Part shown: one piece after another, positions 35,201-44,860 of the stretch | Numbering within the stretch: the first letter of the stretch is position 1 | Layout: the number at the start of each line of letters is the position of its first letter | Assembly (NCBI GenBank): GCA_034509755.1 | Contig: CM067545.1 | Location: forward strand, 48,353,062 to 48,417,061 | Origin: Anisodus tanguticus | Lineage: Eukaryota; Streptophyta; Magnoliopsida; Solanales; Solanaceae | Length of the DNA: 64,000 bases | Direction of reading: 5' to 3' | Program-made: the position numbers and the translations under genes | Notes under the pieces: generated by a model | What the model saw: the letters and a program-made list of their open reading frames with translations, nothing else | What the model was told of the DNA's origin: nothing | Database searches by the model: none

Positions 35201-38195
35201 GAAACCCCCTTCACTAAAGGTATGTATGCCTCTGATATACACTATAGTGTAAAATTCCATATCAATATTGTCAGTACATAGAAGTTTAACTCAATAAGCA
35301 TACCTCGCTGCGAAATCAAAGCAAGCAAAAGCTCCATTTTTGTGAAGAAGACGAGCGATGGCCCTCGTATCAGAGTAAGTTCCGGTAACATTACTACAAG
35401 CTGAGAAAGACCCCAATAATGGCCTATTTGTAGACTTGTAGAACTCAAGCTGAACCCTCAAAGCTTCCATGTCGACAAGGCCATTATCGTCCAAACCAAT
35501 CTCCACAACCTCTGCTAAACTTTGTCTCCATGAAAGGATATTAGAGTGATGTTCATAAGGTCCAACAAAGACAACCCATCTTTCTTTGGTTTCATTGCGG
35601 AAGCATTTCGAGAGAACTTTTTCTCTAAGGATAGAAGGGATAGAAATGGCCATGACTTCTTGGAGCCTTTTAATGGCAGCAGTAGAACCTGAACCACAGA
35701 ATATAATAGCATCTTCTTCTCCTCCTCCTAAGCATTTCTTCACGTATGCTGCTGCTTCATGCACTATTTTTGTTGTTTGGTATCCCACGTGACTGTCACT
35801 TGTGTGACTGTTGCCTGTACAACATATTAACAACAGTAGTTATATATAATACTTTTTACTTTTTAATCAGTTAAAAAACATATATTTTTTATTTAAAAAT
35901 ATTTTGATTTAGACTTCTCATTTTACCGTTAATAACATGCTTTAATATTTATCGTATGCATGAAAAATATTTGAAATAATATTATTGTCTCAACTAAATC
36001 TGTGTTCGTTCTATCGCCTGGTGCATTATTTTAACTTCGAACTTGGTATAGAAACTTTGAAGTTTGACAAACTGATTTTAGGACCATTTCAAGTGAAACG
36101 GTTTCCACTCATAAAATTTTAATTTTTTTTTCAAGCTAAGTTCATGTCTAAAAATACTAGTTGCTATTTTTGGAAGATGATTTACCACTCCATCATAAAC
36201 CGTTAGTCATAATTAGGGGTGGCAAAATGGAGTTGGGCGGGTCAATAGATGGATCAATATCCAATCCGCACAAAGCTTACATGGGTTAAGATGGACTAAA
36301 TGATGGGTCATAACCTAATTTGCCCAACTTGACCCATTATTTTTACAAATTTTAAACTTACCTTCAATGATATTATTTTATTTTATATGATATTTGATTT
36401 TTTCATATCTTTATTTTTAAAATAAGAATAATATTTTTAAGAATTTTTTTATTTTTTATAAAAGCAAAATAAATATATAAAATAATGAGTGAGAGGGCAG
36501 GGGTAGTGGGGGTGAGGGGGGCCGGGTAGTGTGGTAAGAAAAGTTTCTAATTTTTTATAAAAATTTTGTATAAGTAAAATAAATATATAAAGTAAAAACT
36601 TCGGGTGGGGTGGGGATGGGGTAAGCAAATTTTTCTCATTTTTTATAAAAAATTTATAAAAGTAAAATAAATATATAAAATAGAAAATTTGGGAGGGCAA
36701 GGGTAGTGGGGGGAGGCGGGTTGGGTGACGGGGTACGAAAATTTTCTCATTTTTAATAAAATTTTATATATAAGTAAAATAAATATATAAAATAAAAACT
36801 TCGAGGGTGGTGCGGTAGGGTAGGGGGTAAGAAATTTTTTTATATTTTTAATAATTTTTTTGTAAATGTAAAAAAATATGAAATAGAAATTTGAGGAAGG
36901 GGTATGGCATGGGATGGAAGGTAGGAAAAAATTTCATATTTTTTATAATTTTCTTATAAAAGTAAAAAAAATATGAAATAGAAATTTGAGGATAGGGTAG
37001 GACATGGGTGGGGTGGAGGGGGCAGGAGGGAGGTAAGAAAAAAATTCATAATTTTAATAATTTTTTTATAAAAGTAACAAAAAATATGAAGTAAAAATTT
37101 GAGGATGGGTAGATGGAGGGGGGTAGGTGGGGGTTAGGTCGGTAGAGGATAAGAAAAAATTTCATATTTTTTATAAAAGTAAAAAAAAATATGAAATAGA
37201 AATTTGAGAATAGGGGTAAGACAATGGGGTGGGGTGGAGTGGGTAGGTGTGGGTAGGGTGAGGGGGGAGTAAGAAAAAATTTCATATTTTTTATAAATTA
37301 TTTATAAAAGTAAAAAAAATATGAAATAGAAATTTGAAAATGGGATAGGACAAGTGGGGATGGGGTAGGGTAGGAGGTGGGGGTAGATGGGGTAGGTGAG
37401 GTAGATGTTGGTTGGGGTGGTAGGGGTGGGGTGGAGTAGGCAAGGTAGGGACAGAGATGTGAGGATGGTTCAGTGCTTGGGTGGGGGTTGGTGTAGGGGA
37501 GGGGTAGGGTGGATGAATAGTGTGGTGATTGGTTGCGGTGTGTTGGTGTATTTTTATTATTCCGAAATAATAAAGGATTTTTTAAATAATTATTTATAAA
37601 CAAAAATCTTAATCTAGAGTAGAGCTCTAATCGTTAAGATTGAGAATTTTCGTAGGTCAAAATTGGACATCATCGTGGGTTCATTTGGACTGCTGATTTA
37701 TGATAAGTCACCTTGAGCTAGTTCAAACCAATCCATCATTAAAATCACTCTTGCTCAAACCAATAAAATTTTGGACGAATTGGACGGATCATTTGAATTT
37801 GAGCTAATTTTTTCACCCCTAGTCATAATAAAAGAAAACTTACCATAGAAAGGAAGGACATTGTTGATGATATAGTTTTCAATATAGTGAAGGCATCTCC
37901 CAGACGCAGTATGATCAGCATAAGTAAGCCTACGTTTTCCAAAAGGTGTGTCGAAATCGACATTTTCACCAACAATCTGAGAACGCAACCATGAAAGTTT
38001 CTTTTCAGCGGACTCACTCTTAGAAATAGCCTTCTCTCTCACATGAAATGACTCAATTCTACTCCTCAAATCTTCATGTGAAGCAACAGAGGAAGCATTA
38101 CTAGAACTTGTTTCAAGACTAATATTACTATTATTATAGTTCTTAGTCTTGTGGTCTCTTATGTTTTCTCTCAATATTGGATGCTCAAATTCCAT
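32283..38195 (-). CDS. Gene A: PLP-dependent class V aminotransferase / Moco-sulfurase-like protein, 659 aa, five exons
   Basis: Exons (minus): 38195-37844, 35814-35304, 34799-34598, 33592-33116, 32720-32283. Phases join in frame and give 1,980 nt including TGA. The fold is that of class V aminotransferases and cysteine desulfurases, as in plant 'molybdenum cofactor sulfurase-like' PLP proteins (Arabidopsis At4g22980/At5g51920 type). Visible motifs: LTYADHTASGRCLHYIE near residue 100; FCGSGSTAAIKRLQ; GPYEHHSNILSWR; FDFAAS; DAVFISPHKFLGGPGTPG with the predicted PLP lysine K313; and ARGGCACAGPYGH with C487/C489, the likely persulfide cysteine region. No MOSC domain and no obvious targeting peptide; the N-terminus is Ser/Asn-rich. 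Intron 3 uses a GC donor (AAG|GCAAGT); the other three introns are GT-AG. A minus-strand TATAAATA lies 83 bp upstream of the ATG. All introns are larger than those of paralogue B. The exact substrate is unknown. Confidence 0.93.
32937..33050. mobile_element. Possible CACTA-type MITE in intron 4 of gene A
   Basis: Starts CACTACTAAAAAAGGGGAAA and ends GGAATATAGTG, so it is bounded by CACTA/TAGTG. The interior holds TCGTCGG, CGTCGAT and GACCGA motifs typical of CACTA MITEs. No 3-bp target duplication is evident, so the call is tentative. The 132-bp intron 4 of gene B lacks it. Confidence 0.4.
33720..34647 (-). repeat. Tandem duplication covering the exon 3 end and intron 3 of gene A
   Basis: The segments 33720-34170 and 34246-34647 are diverged direct copies. 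Both contain GGTTGTTGGAATTCATATCA and both include the end of exon 3. The true exon 3 end lies in the right copy. The left copy leaves a 50-bp exon echo at 34166-34117 within intron 3, still reading CGGGTVDFVNPYNEK and followed by the same GC donor GCAAGT. Gene B has a single copy. Confidence 0.8.
34948..35171. mobile_element. Stowaway-like MITE in intron 2 of gene A
   Basis: A 224-bp element with ends CTCCCTTTGTTTCAATTTAT and CATAAATTGAGCCGGAGAAAGGAG, flanked by TA on both sides (34946-34947, 35172-35173). CTCCCTCYGTYYCAATTTATGTG termini with a TA target are the Stowaway (Tc1/mariner) signature. It accounts for most of the length difference between intron 2 of gene A (504 bp) and gene B (164 bp). 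Confidence 0.85.
36214..37821. mobile_element. 1.6-kb non-autonomous hAT element in intron 1 of gene A
   Basis: A 1,608-bp element starts TAGGGGTGGCAAAATGG and ends TTTTTTCACCCCTA. It is flanked by a perfect 8-bp repeat GTCATAAT (36206-36213 and 37822-37829). The right end lies 14 bases from the intron 1 5' splice site (donor GT at 37843-37842). The body, about 36440-37540, is an irregular minisatellite of 90-110 bp units. Each unit joins an A/T-rich TTTTTTATAAAAGTAAAATA block to a G-rich GGGTAGGGTGGGG block. Proline-rich minus-strand frames here are artefacts of the repeat. Confidence 0.88.
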
Positions 38196-38277
38196 ATTGA
38201 TAAAAAAAATAAGATAACAAAAGGAAGGCTTAGAGAAGTGAGAATGTTTGTGTGTTTGAGATGATGGGAAATGAGGG

Positions 38278-38285
38278 TATTTATA
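38278..38285 (-). promoter_or_regulatory. TATA box of gene A
   Basis: Minus-strand TCTCCTATAAATACCCTCATTTCC, 83 bp upstream of the ATG at 38195. The same context TCTCCTATAAATATCCTCACTTTCC precedes gene B, so the core promoter is conserved between the paralogues. Confidence 0.7.
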
Positions 38286-38495
38286 GGAGAAACTTGGTGG
38301 AGACTAAGGAGATGAATTAATTAGACGGATAGTGATGAAAGAGACTAGGGAAATATTTATTCATTTATTTATTTGCCTAACAAATGCATTAAATTAAAGT
38401 GGACAGACTGGATTCGAAGTATATTTGACCAACTAGAGGCAATGGCTACTTGGTATTTTTCCCGATACTTTAACCGTTTTAAATGTATGTTAATA

Positions 38496-38893
38496 CTCTC
38501 GCCGCCTCAATTTATGATGAAGGCTATAAAAATATCACGTTCAGAAGGATAATTAGGTTCAACAATAATTAAGATGTACATCGAACAAATGGTTAAGTTC
38601 AGCGAATTTTAAACTAGAATATTTTATTTTCTGCATTTTGATTTATATGATATATTTTTATTTTTAATTCGTTCAAAAAATAATATATTTCTAAATCTAA
38701 AAACAATTAATTTTATACTTTTTATTTTATCTGAAAATTTAAACTTTTATAATTAGTATACTTAATGTCACAAGTATCAAAACTTCACATAAATATTATG
38801 ACAAGTTTAATATCATTAATTTTAAATTCATTATCTTTTTTTTCTTTAAATTTTGAGTCAAATTATGTTACATAAATTAAAGTAGATGAGAGA
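38496..38893. mobile_element. Degenerate Stowaway-like MITE, about 1 kb beyond gene A promoter
   Basis: Ends CTCTCGCCGCCTCAATTTATG and CATAAATTAAAGTAGATGAGAG form an imperfect inverted repeat next to TA dinucleotides. The roughly 400-bp AT-rich interior is longer than usual, suggesting a composite or internally expanded copy. Confidence 0.5.
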
Positions 38894-39238
38894 TATTTTT
38901 TTTGCACAAGTAGAGGCATTAATTGTGACTTGGTATTTTCCATGATACTTATGATTTTAAATATGGTACTCCCTTCTGATAAAAAAAAGTGTCCATTTAA
39001 TTTTTATTTTTTATTCAAAAAGATTGTCAACTTACCAAATCAAGAAAGAATTAACGTTACTTTTTCATATTTACTCTTATTCAGTGTTAGGTGATCAAAT
39101 CTTAATATCTATTTAAATATGGATATTTTACTCAAATTATCTATTTTGCCTAGAAGTTAATATTTTTCTTAAAAGATGTGCAAATAGCTAAATGAACACT
39201 CTTTTTTTATTCGGAGTACTATGTTTGTCTCAATACTT

Positions 39239-39498
39239 TGTGAAGGAGAAAGTCCCGAAGGTGAACCCCCCCCCCCCCCCACCACTGTACTGCAGGCCCC
39301 TTGGCCGGTGGGATGTAAATCGAGGGATATGCGTGAGTGGCGCCCCTGCAAGGGAGAGGACCAACGGGACACGAACCCAGCAACATCCCTTGCAATATTT
39401 CAGCAAAGACTGTCACCACACGGATTCAAACCCGCGACGTCGGAGTGGTTGTACCCCAATCACCTTGTCACTTACCAACTCGCCTGTAACCTGGGGGC
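39239..39498 (-). mobile_element. tRNA-derived SINE, copy 1 with 18-bp target duplication
   Basis: A 260-bp insert between perfect copies of ATGTTTGTCTCAATACTT (39221-39238 and 39499-39516). On the minus strand it starts GCCCCCAGGTTACAGGCG, has an A-box-like TTGGTAAGTGACAAGGTGAT and a B-box-like GGGTTTGAATCCG, and ends in a G-tract and CCTTCACA. It is closely related to the copy at 42414-42675. Confidence 0.9.
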
Positions 39499-39871
39499 AT
39501 GTTTGTCTCAATACTTGACAACTTGCTTTCTCATTCTCAAATAGTGTGAAATTTGACTAATATTTAACAATTTTTTCATCATTTAACTTGAGGCAAAAGA
39601 GACAACTAGTTCTCTCATGTCTTAAGTATTTGGATTCTAGTTTTATAAAATAAATCAATATGATCCTTAAGCTCCGTATATAATTATTATCTAATCATCT
39701 ATTTCACTTTTTGATGGTTAATTCGATAATTTTCAAAATCAAATCAGACATGAGGTTGATTATCTTTCCTAAAAGGGGTTTTACTAATATTCTATGTACT
39801 TTGACTATTTCATTATCAGTAAGGTATTTATGTCTAGACACGGACCAAAAAAGAAGAGGCTTTTTATTTTA

Positions 39872-41161
39872 GGAAAAAGGGTTAAATTTGTTCTTCAACT
39901 ATGATTTATTGTTTAACATTGCCTCCGTTAAACTTTGCGATCAAATTATACCCTTCTCGTTAGCAAACTTGTTAAATTTGCTCTCGGATGGACGGATTTG
40001 TGAGTTAGATGCCACGTCGAATCCACGTAGACTCTACGCCGGATCCACGTCGGCTCACCACCAAATACGACCCCTTCTCCACCACAAAACCATTGTGCAA
40101 CAACGACCTCATATCTGTTTGTTTTTCAGAGTTTCTCGGCCGGATTCTTACTTTAAGGTCGTCGAAGTGACGTCTCCGGTTGGTCATCCTCTACGTTATT
40201 GTCGTACTTGGGCAAAATTACTATGGCCAATCTTTTGTTGTGTTTCGATTGGCCTGGTAAGGTCTCACTTCGTTTATTGTCGAGAACGATGGCTCCATTT
40301 TTGTTGTTGCCTCGTTTTGTTACTACTGCTCCGATTCATACTGATTTTGGACTGCTCTTGCTTATTAAGAGTGACTGCGGGATTTTTCGTTGGGGAAAAA
40401 TGGGAAATTAAGGGATTTAAGGGGTTATTGGAGGAGATTGATGGGAGTTTGAGGAAGGGGAGAGGGTTAATAGAGGAGGTGCATGGTTGGTACGGAGAGA
40501 GTTTGAAAGTGGTAATGGAACTCGAAAGAGTTGTTGAAGCCGTCATAGATGAAAGTTTGGAGTGCGTTAAAAATGGAGAATGCTAAAGTTGCCTGATAAA
40601 AGTGTGCTAAAAAGTGGTGGTGTTGGTCTTGGTTTGCCGGAGATGAGCTCCGGCAGTGGTGATGATTTGGGGAGATCTGGAGGTTGTTTGTTGGTGGCCG
40701 ATGGTGATGATTTTGGTGTTGTTTTGATAGCGTTTGGTTCGGGGTTGTTTGCCGGAAACGAGCTCCGGTAGTGATGATGATTTTGGGAGATCTGGGGTTG
40801 TTTGTTGGTGGCCGACGGTGATGATTTTGGTGTTGTTTTGATAGTATTTGGTTCGGGATTCTCTGTCGGAGATGGCAGTGGCGGTAGTTTGTGGTGTGTT
40901 TTGAGTAGTGGTCGGGGGTTTTAGTGGTTGCGAAGCAGTGAGGTGGCGGTGGTCCGATGGATCGGTGGGGGAGGGGGGCGTGGAGAAAATGGAGAGGAGA
41001 GAGTGGTGGCGGCCGACGTGGTGTCCAACTCACAAATTCGTCCATCCGAGGAAAAAATTAACAAGTTTGCTAACAGAAAGGGTATATTTGATCGCAAAGT
41101 TTGACGAAGGGCAATGTTAAACTATAAATCATAGTTGTAGAGCAAATTTGACAATTTTCCC
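39872..41161. mobile_element. MULE-type element with about 150-bp terminal inverted repeats
   Basis: A 1,290-bp element. Left end GGAAAAAGGGTTAAATTTGT and right end (reverse complement) GGGAAAATTGTCAAATTTGC begin inverted repeats of about 150 bp (39872-40025 and 41161-41010). Both contain TTTGCGATCAAATTATACCC / TTTGCGATCAAATATACCC and GTTAGCAAACTTGTTAA. A 9-bp direct repeat TTTATTTTA flanks it (39863-39871, 41162-41170), as in Mutator, but the right flank is a TTTTA microsatellite, which weakens that evidence. The interior has a two-unit tandem repeat of about 130 bp (GCCGGAGATGAGCTCCGG) and possible captured sequence. Confidence 0.75.
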
Positions 41162-41207
41162 TTTATTTTATTTTATTTTATTTTATTTTATTTTATTTTA
41201 TTTTATT
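41162..41207. repeat. (TTTTA)n microsatellite
   Basis: About nine pentanucleotide units abutting the MULE right end. Confidence 0.9.
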
Positions 41208-42398
41208 ACTATTCTCCTATATTCTTTTTAGTTTCTTCATAAAATAGAACGCTCAAATTAGAAGTGGACATATTATAATTTTGAAGAGTACAAAAAATAA
41301 TTTATGTTAAATTTTCAATGTTTTTTTCCTTTCAGAAATCCATCATGTTCCTTCGTGGAACTATGAGAGTAATTTATTACACAAAAGATAGTACATAGAC
41401 AATAAGCTTTATTCTAAAAATTATTCTATTGACTTCGTAGAAGTCTAATAAAATATATCTTGCAACAGTGTATTCAACAGTTGAAAGCAACAGTTTTGTC
41501 AAGTGGATAATGCCTTAAATTAACTGCAGCATTGCAATAAAGAAGTCCCTGCATGAAAACGTACGTAGTTTTTTTTTTTCCATAGAAGTAAAATCACTTG
41601 GGACAGAATTTTAATTTTTTAATACTATTATTAAGAATCGTTCAAAGAGTTAAATCGGATTAGATTGCTTAATTTAATTGATGTTATAAGATTTAAACAA
41701 TCAGAAACATAGAAAAGTATAGTTTTCTTCTATTTAATGATAAAAGTATTATAGTTTAAAACGTTAACTTAATGTTTAAAATTAATTTAAATCTTATAAA
41801 ACGAAAAGTTAAAATATTTGAAAAAGACGCACTATTTTTTGTTTCTAAGTTGTTGTTGCCTTTTGACCTGTTCTACTGATGCCACGTTCAAGAATTTACT
41901 AGCTTGTTTTATCAATTCCTTGATGAAGCTATTTCCATTAATTTGCACCTATTTATTTATCCAACAAAATAGGATTAACAATATTGTCCATGATTCATGC
42001 ATCTAGTTTCCTTCCTCGAAGACTCGGAATTGCCGGCTACACTTCTGACGTGCGGACGGGAAAAGATCTTAGAAAGTCAACAATTTTTTTCTACGAGTGA
42101 AAATCCTCAAAAAAATGCGAAGAAATTTTTATGCTCAATTAGTTGAGGACGCACAACAAAAAACTATTAAATTCATGGTGTAATAGACAAATTGGAAGAA
42201 GAAATATCTTCCATAAATAATGTGGATGAGATCATAAGGAAGTTCTTAAATAAACGTGGAATCCAAAGTTCCTCTTCAAAGCAGACTAAAGGCATAGGGG
42301 AAAGGAACTTAGAAGGATGATGGAGGGGAGTAGTAAGGTATGAAATCACTTAGATAGAAGCATGTTGGATGACGGAACAATGACTTCATGCTTAAATT
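41208..42398. other. Non-coding stretch
   Basis: AT-rich. No credible coding frame, TIR pair or RNA gene was seen. A short purine-rich block at 42295-42340 is unremarkable. Confidence 0.5.
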
Positions 42399-42413
42399 CT
42401 CAATTTGAGATTT

Positions 42414-42675
42414 TTTTGTGAAGGGGAAAGTCCCGAAGGCGAAACCCCCCCCCCCCCACCTGTACCAGAGGCCCCTTGGTCAGGTGGGATGTAAATCGAG
42501 GGATATGCGCGAGTGGCAGCCCTGTAAGGGAGAGGACCAACAGGACACGAACCCAGCAACAACCCTTGCAATATTTCAGCAAAGACTGTCACCACACGGA
42601 TTCGAACCCGCGACGTCGGAGTGGTTGTACCCCAATCACCTTGCCACTTACCAACTGGCATGTGACCCTGGGGGC
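42414..42675 (-). mobile_element. tRNA-derived SINE, copy 2 with 15-bp target duplication
   Basis: A 262-bp insert between perfect copies of CTCAATTTGAGATTT (42399-42413 and 42676-42690). It has the same body as the copy at 39239. The B-box-like GCGGGTTCGAATCCGTGTGG is better preserved here, and the A-box region reads GGTAAGTGGCAAGGTGATTG. The minus-strand 3' part has a G15-like run (C-tract at about 42443-42457) before CTTCGGGACTTTCCCCTTCAC. Confidence 0.9.
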
Positions 42676-42690
42676 CTCAATTTGAGATTT

Positions 42691-42909
42691 CTAACCTTGA
42701 GAAATGACCTAAGTGATAGATGGAAGCTTGTTTCCATTTTCGATTGAGAAAGCGGCGGGCCCAGTGAGCTCTCCAATAGTGCATCGAAACGGGGCCGGAG
42801 AGACGGTAAAACCTTAGATCGGCTCCCTCTCTTGATGGGTTAGTTTCGGCCTCGTCCTTCCTTTTGAAAGAGATTGAATCAATATTTATTCACTCTCAAT
42901 TAGATCGAC
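42691..42909. other. Unassigned GC-richer block
   Basis: Contains CGGCGGGCCCAGTGAGCTCT, GAAACGGGGCCGGAGAGACGG and GGTTAGTTTCGGCCTCGTCC, clearly richer in GC than the flanks. It is probably repeat-derived. No open frame was recognised. Confidence 0.35.
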
Positions 42910-43200
42910 GAAAGAAATAATCCCTTGATTATTTTCATTAATAAATGAGTATATACAATTTACAATTTTCATAATACGGAAAATCATATTCCTATTCTAC
43001 TCTCAAAACCCTATTCTATTTGTACAAAAATTCTACAATTATGGTAAGTGTACAATGCTAAGTAAATACAACAATATACTACCCATATTACCGTGATATG
43101 CACTGTCTCGGTATTTCCTTATATTGCTCTTGTTATCCGTGTTATACACGGTATATATAGGGCAGTGTATATACCGTGTATATCAGTGCTATTTATCACA
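42910..43200 (-). repeat. Ale/Retrofit-type copia LTR, copy 2
   Basis: Begins TGTGATAAATAG at 43200 after the polypurine CTGCGGGGG (43201-43209), and shares TATACACGGTATATA palindromes and the ...ATTATTTCTTTC end with the LTR at 8219-8547. Its length is 291 bp against 329 bp. Confidence 0.7.
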
Positions 43201-44860
43201 CCCCCGCAGTAATAGTGGGCGGTCGTCGTACGCTGAGATTGTCCCTAAAATCGTCAAATAGAACTGAGGGAAGACCCTTAGTAAAAATGTCTACAATTTG
43301 ATACTTGGAAGAGACATGGCAGACGCGTACTTGTCCACGAGCTACCTTTTCGCGAACAAAGTGGATATCCATCTCGATGTGTTTAGTGCGCTGGTGTTGA
43401 ACTGGATTACCAGAAAGATAGATTGCACTAATATTATCAAAATAAACCAAGGTAGCTTTCTGAATAGGACAATGAAGTTCTAATAGAAGATTTCATAACC
43501 AACATGATTCAGATACCACATTGGCTACCCCTCGATACTCGACCTCTGCACTAGAGCGTGATAATGTAGATTGTCGCTTGGCAGACCATGAGACCACGTT
43601 ATTACCTAGAAACATACAATAACCAGACGTGGAGCGTATGGTGTCTGGACAACCACCCCAATCAGCATTCATTTACGAGACAAGCGTAGAGGTCGACGAC
43701 GGATATAGATGCAAGCCATAGTCAAGTGTACCCTGGAGGTATTGTATAATGCGTTTGAGCGCATTCATGTGCTCAACCCTAGGATCGTGCATAAAGAAAC
43801 ACATCTGATATACTGCATATGTAATATCCGATCTCGTAAAAGTAAGATACTGAAGTGCTCCAACAAGACTGCGATAGTGGGTGGGATCCTCCTAAGGTGA
43901 GCCAGCCGCAGCACCCAACTTGGGTTTAGTATCAACTGGAGTGGAAGTAGACTTACACGAGGACATATCAGCTCGCTCAATGATCTCAGCGGCATACTTC
44001 CGTTGGGATAAGAATAACCCACATGCATAACGAGTGACAACAATCCCCAAGAAGTAACTCAAGGGCCCCAAGTCTTTCATAGCAAACTCAGAACTGAGCA
44101 TTGTCATGATAGACTTGCGCAAAGCATCAGAAGAGGCAGTTAAGATAATATCATCCACATATAATAGAATATAAGCCAAAGAAGTACCACGATGATATAT
44201 GAACAATGAATTATCATATCTGTTGTGAGAAAACCTAATAGACGAAACATAGTCTGCAAATCTCTTATATCAAGCAAGTGGGGCCTGCTTGAGTCCATAC
44301 AAGGACTTCTTCAATAAACAGGCATGATGAGGATATCTGGGGTCTCGAAATCCCAAGGGCTGATGCAAGTAAACGGTCTCCTTAAGATCACCATGTAAGA
44401 AAGCATTCTTCACATCCAACTGATGAATTGGTCATGATTTCGACAGAGCGAGACTGAGAATAGTGTGAATGGTAGCCGATTGGTCCACTGGACTAAACGT
44501 CTCACCACAATCTACGCCAACCTACTGAGTTTTACCATCACATACAAGACGAGCCTTATGCCCCGCAAAAGAATCATCAGAATTATCTTTATGAGCAAAA
44601 ATTCACATAGACCGAATAATATTAACACCGGAAGGAAGGGGCACCAACTCCCACGTCTTATTTTCAATAAGAGCATTATATTCGTCGTTCATGGCCAATT
44701 TCCAATTCGGATTATTTAACGCAGACACTGGGCTACGGGGTAGGGGAAATTTAAGAACATTAAAATTTAGATTAAAATGTCTCTTTGGTTTAAAAATACC
44801 TCATTGACTACGAGTGACAGGTCTGTAACTCGGGGGAGAATTGGGTGAATTTTGGTGTCA
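43201..44860 (-). pseudogene. Ale/Retrofit-type copia pol remnant, copy 2
   Basis: Minus-strand RT and RNase H closely related to the copy at 8550-9986 and extending about 120 bp further 5' (PNSPPSYRPVT-like, RHFNLNFNVLKFPLPRSP, then NPNWKLAMNDEYNALIENKTW). Visible: LDVKNAFLHGDLKETVYLHQ, catalytic LLYVDDIILTASSDALRKS near 44120-44175, KDLGPLSYFLGIVVTRYACG, SAKRQSTLSRSSAEVEYRG and VQHQRTKHIEMDIHFVREKV. In-frame stops occur at about 43489, 43676, 43895, 44270 and 44525. No integrase or gag remains, so it is 5' truncated like the first copy but at a different point. Confidence 0.85.

Noticed and set aside
37298..37603. Proline-rich 101-residue minus-strand frame
   Set aside because: It lies in the G-rich minisatellite of an intronic hAT element; the composition explains the open frame.
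40467..41045. 192-residue His/Pro/Asn-rich minus-strand frame
   Set aside because: It spans the MULE tandem repeat and TIR; low-complexity composition and no recognised domain.
42570..42640. tRNA gene
   Set aside because: The GGTTCGAATCC box belongs to a SINE with clear target duplications; no cloverleaf can be completed.
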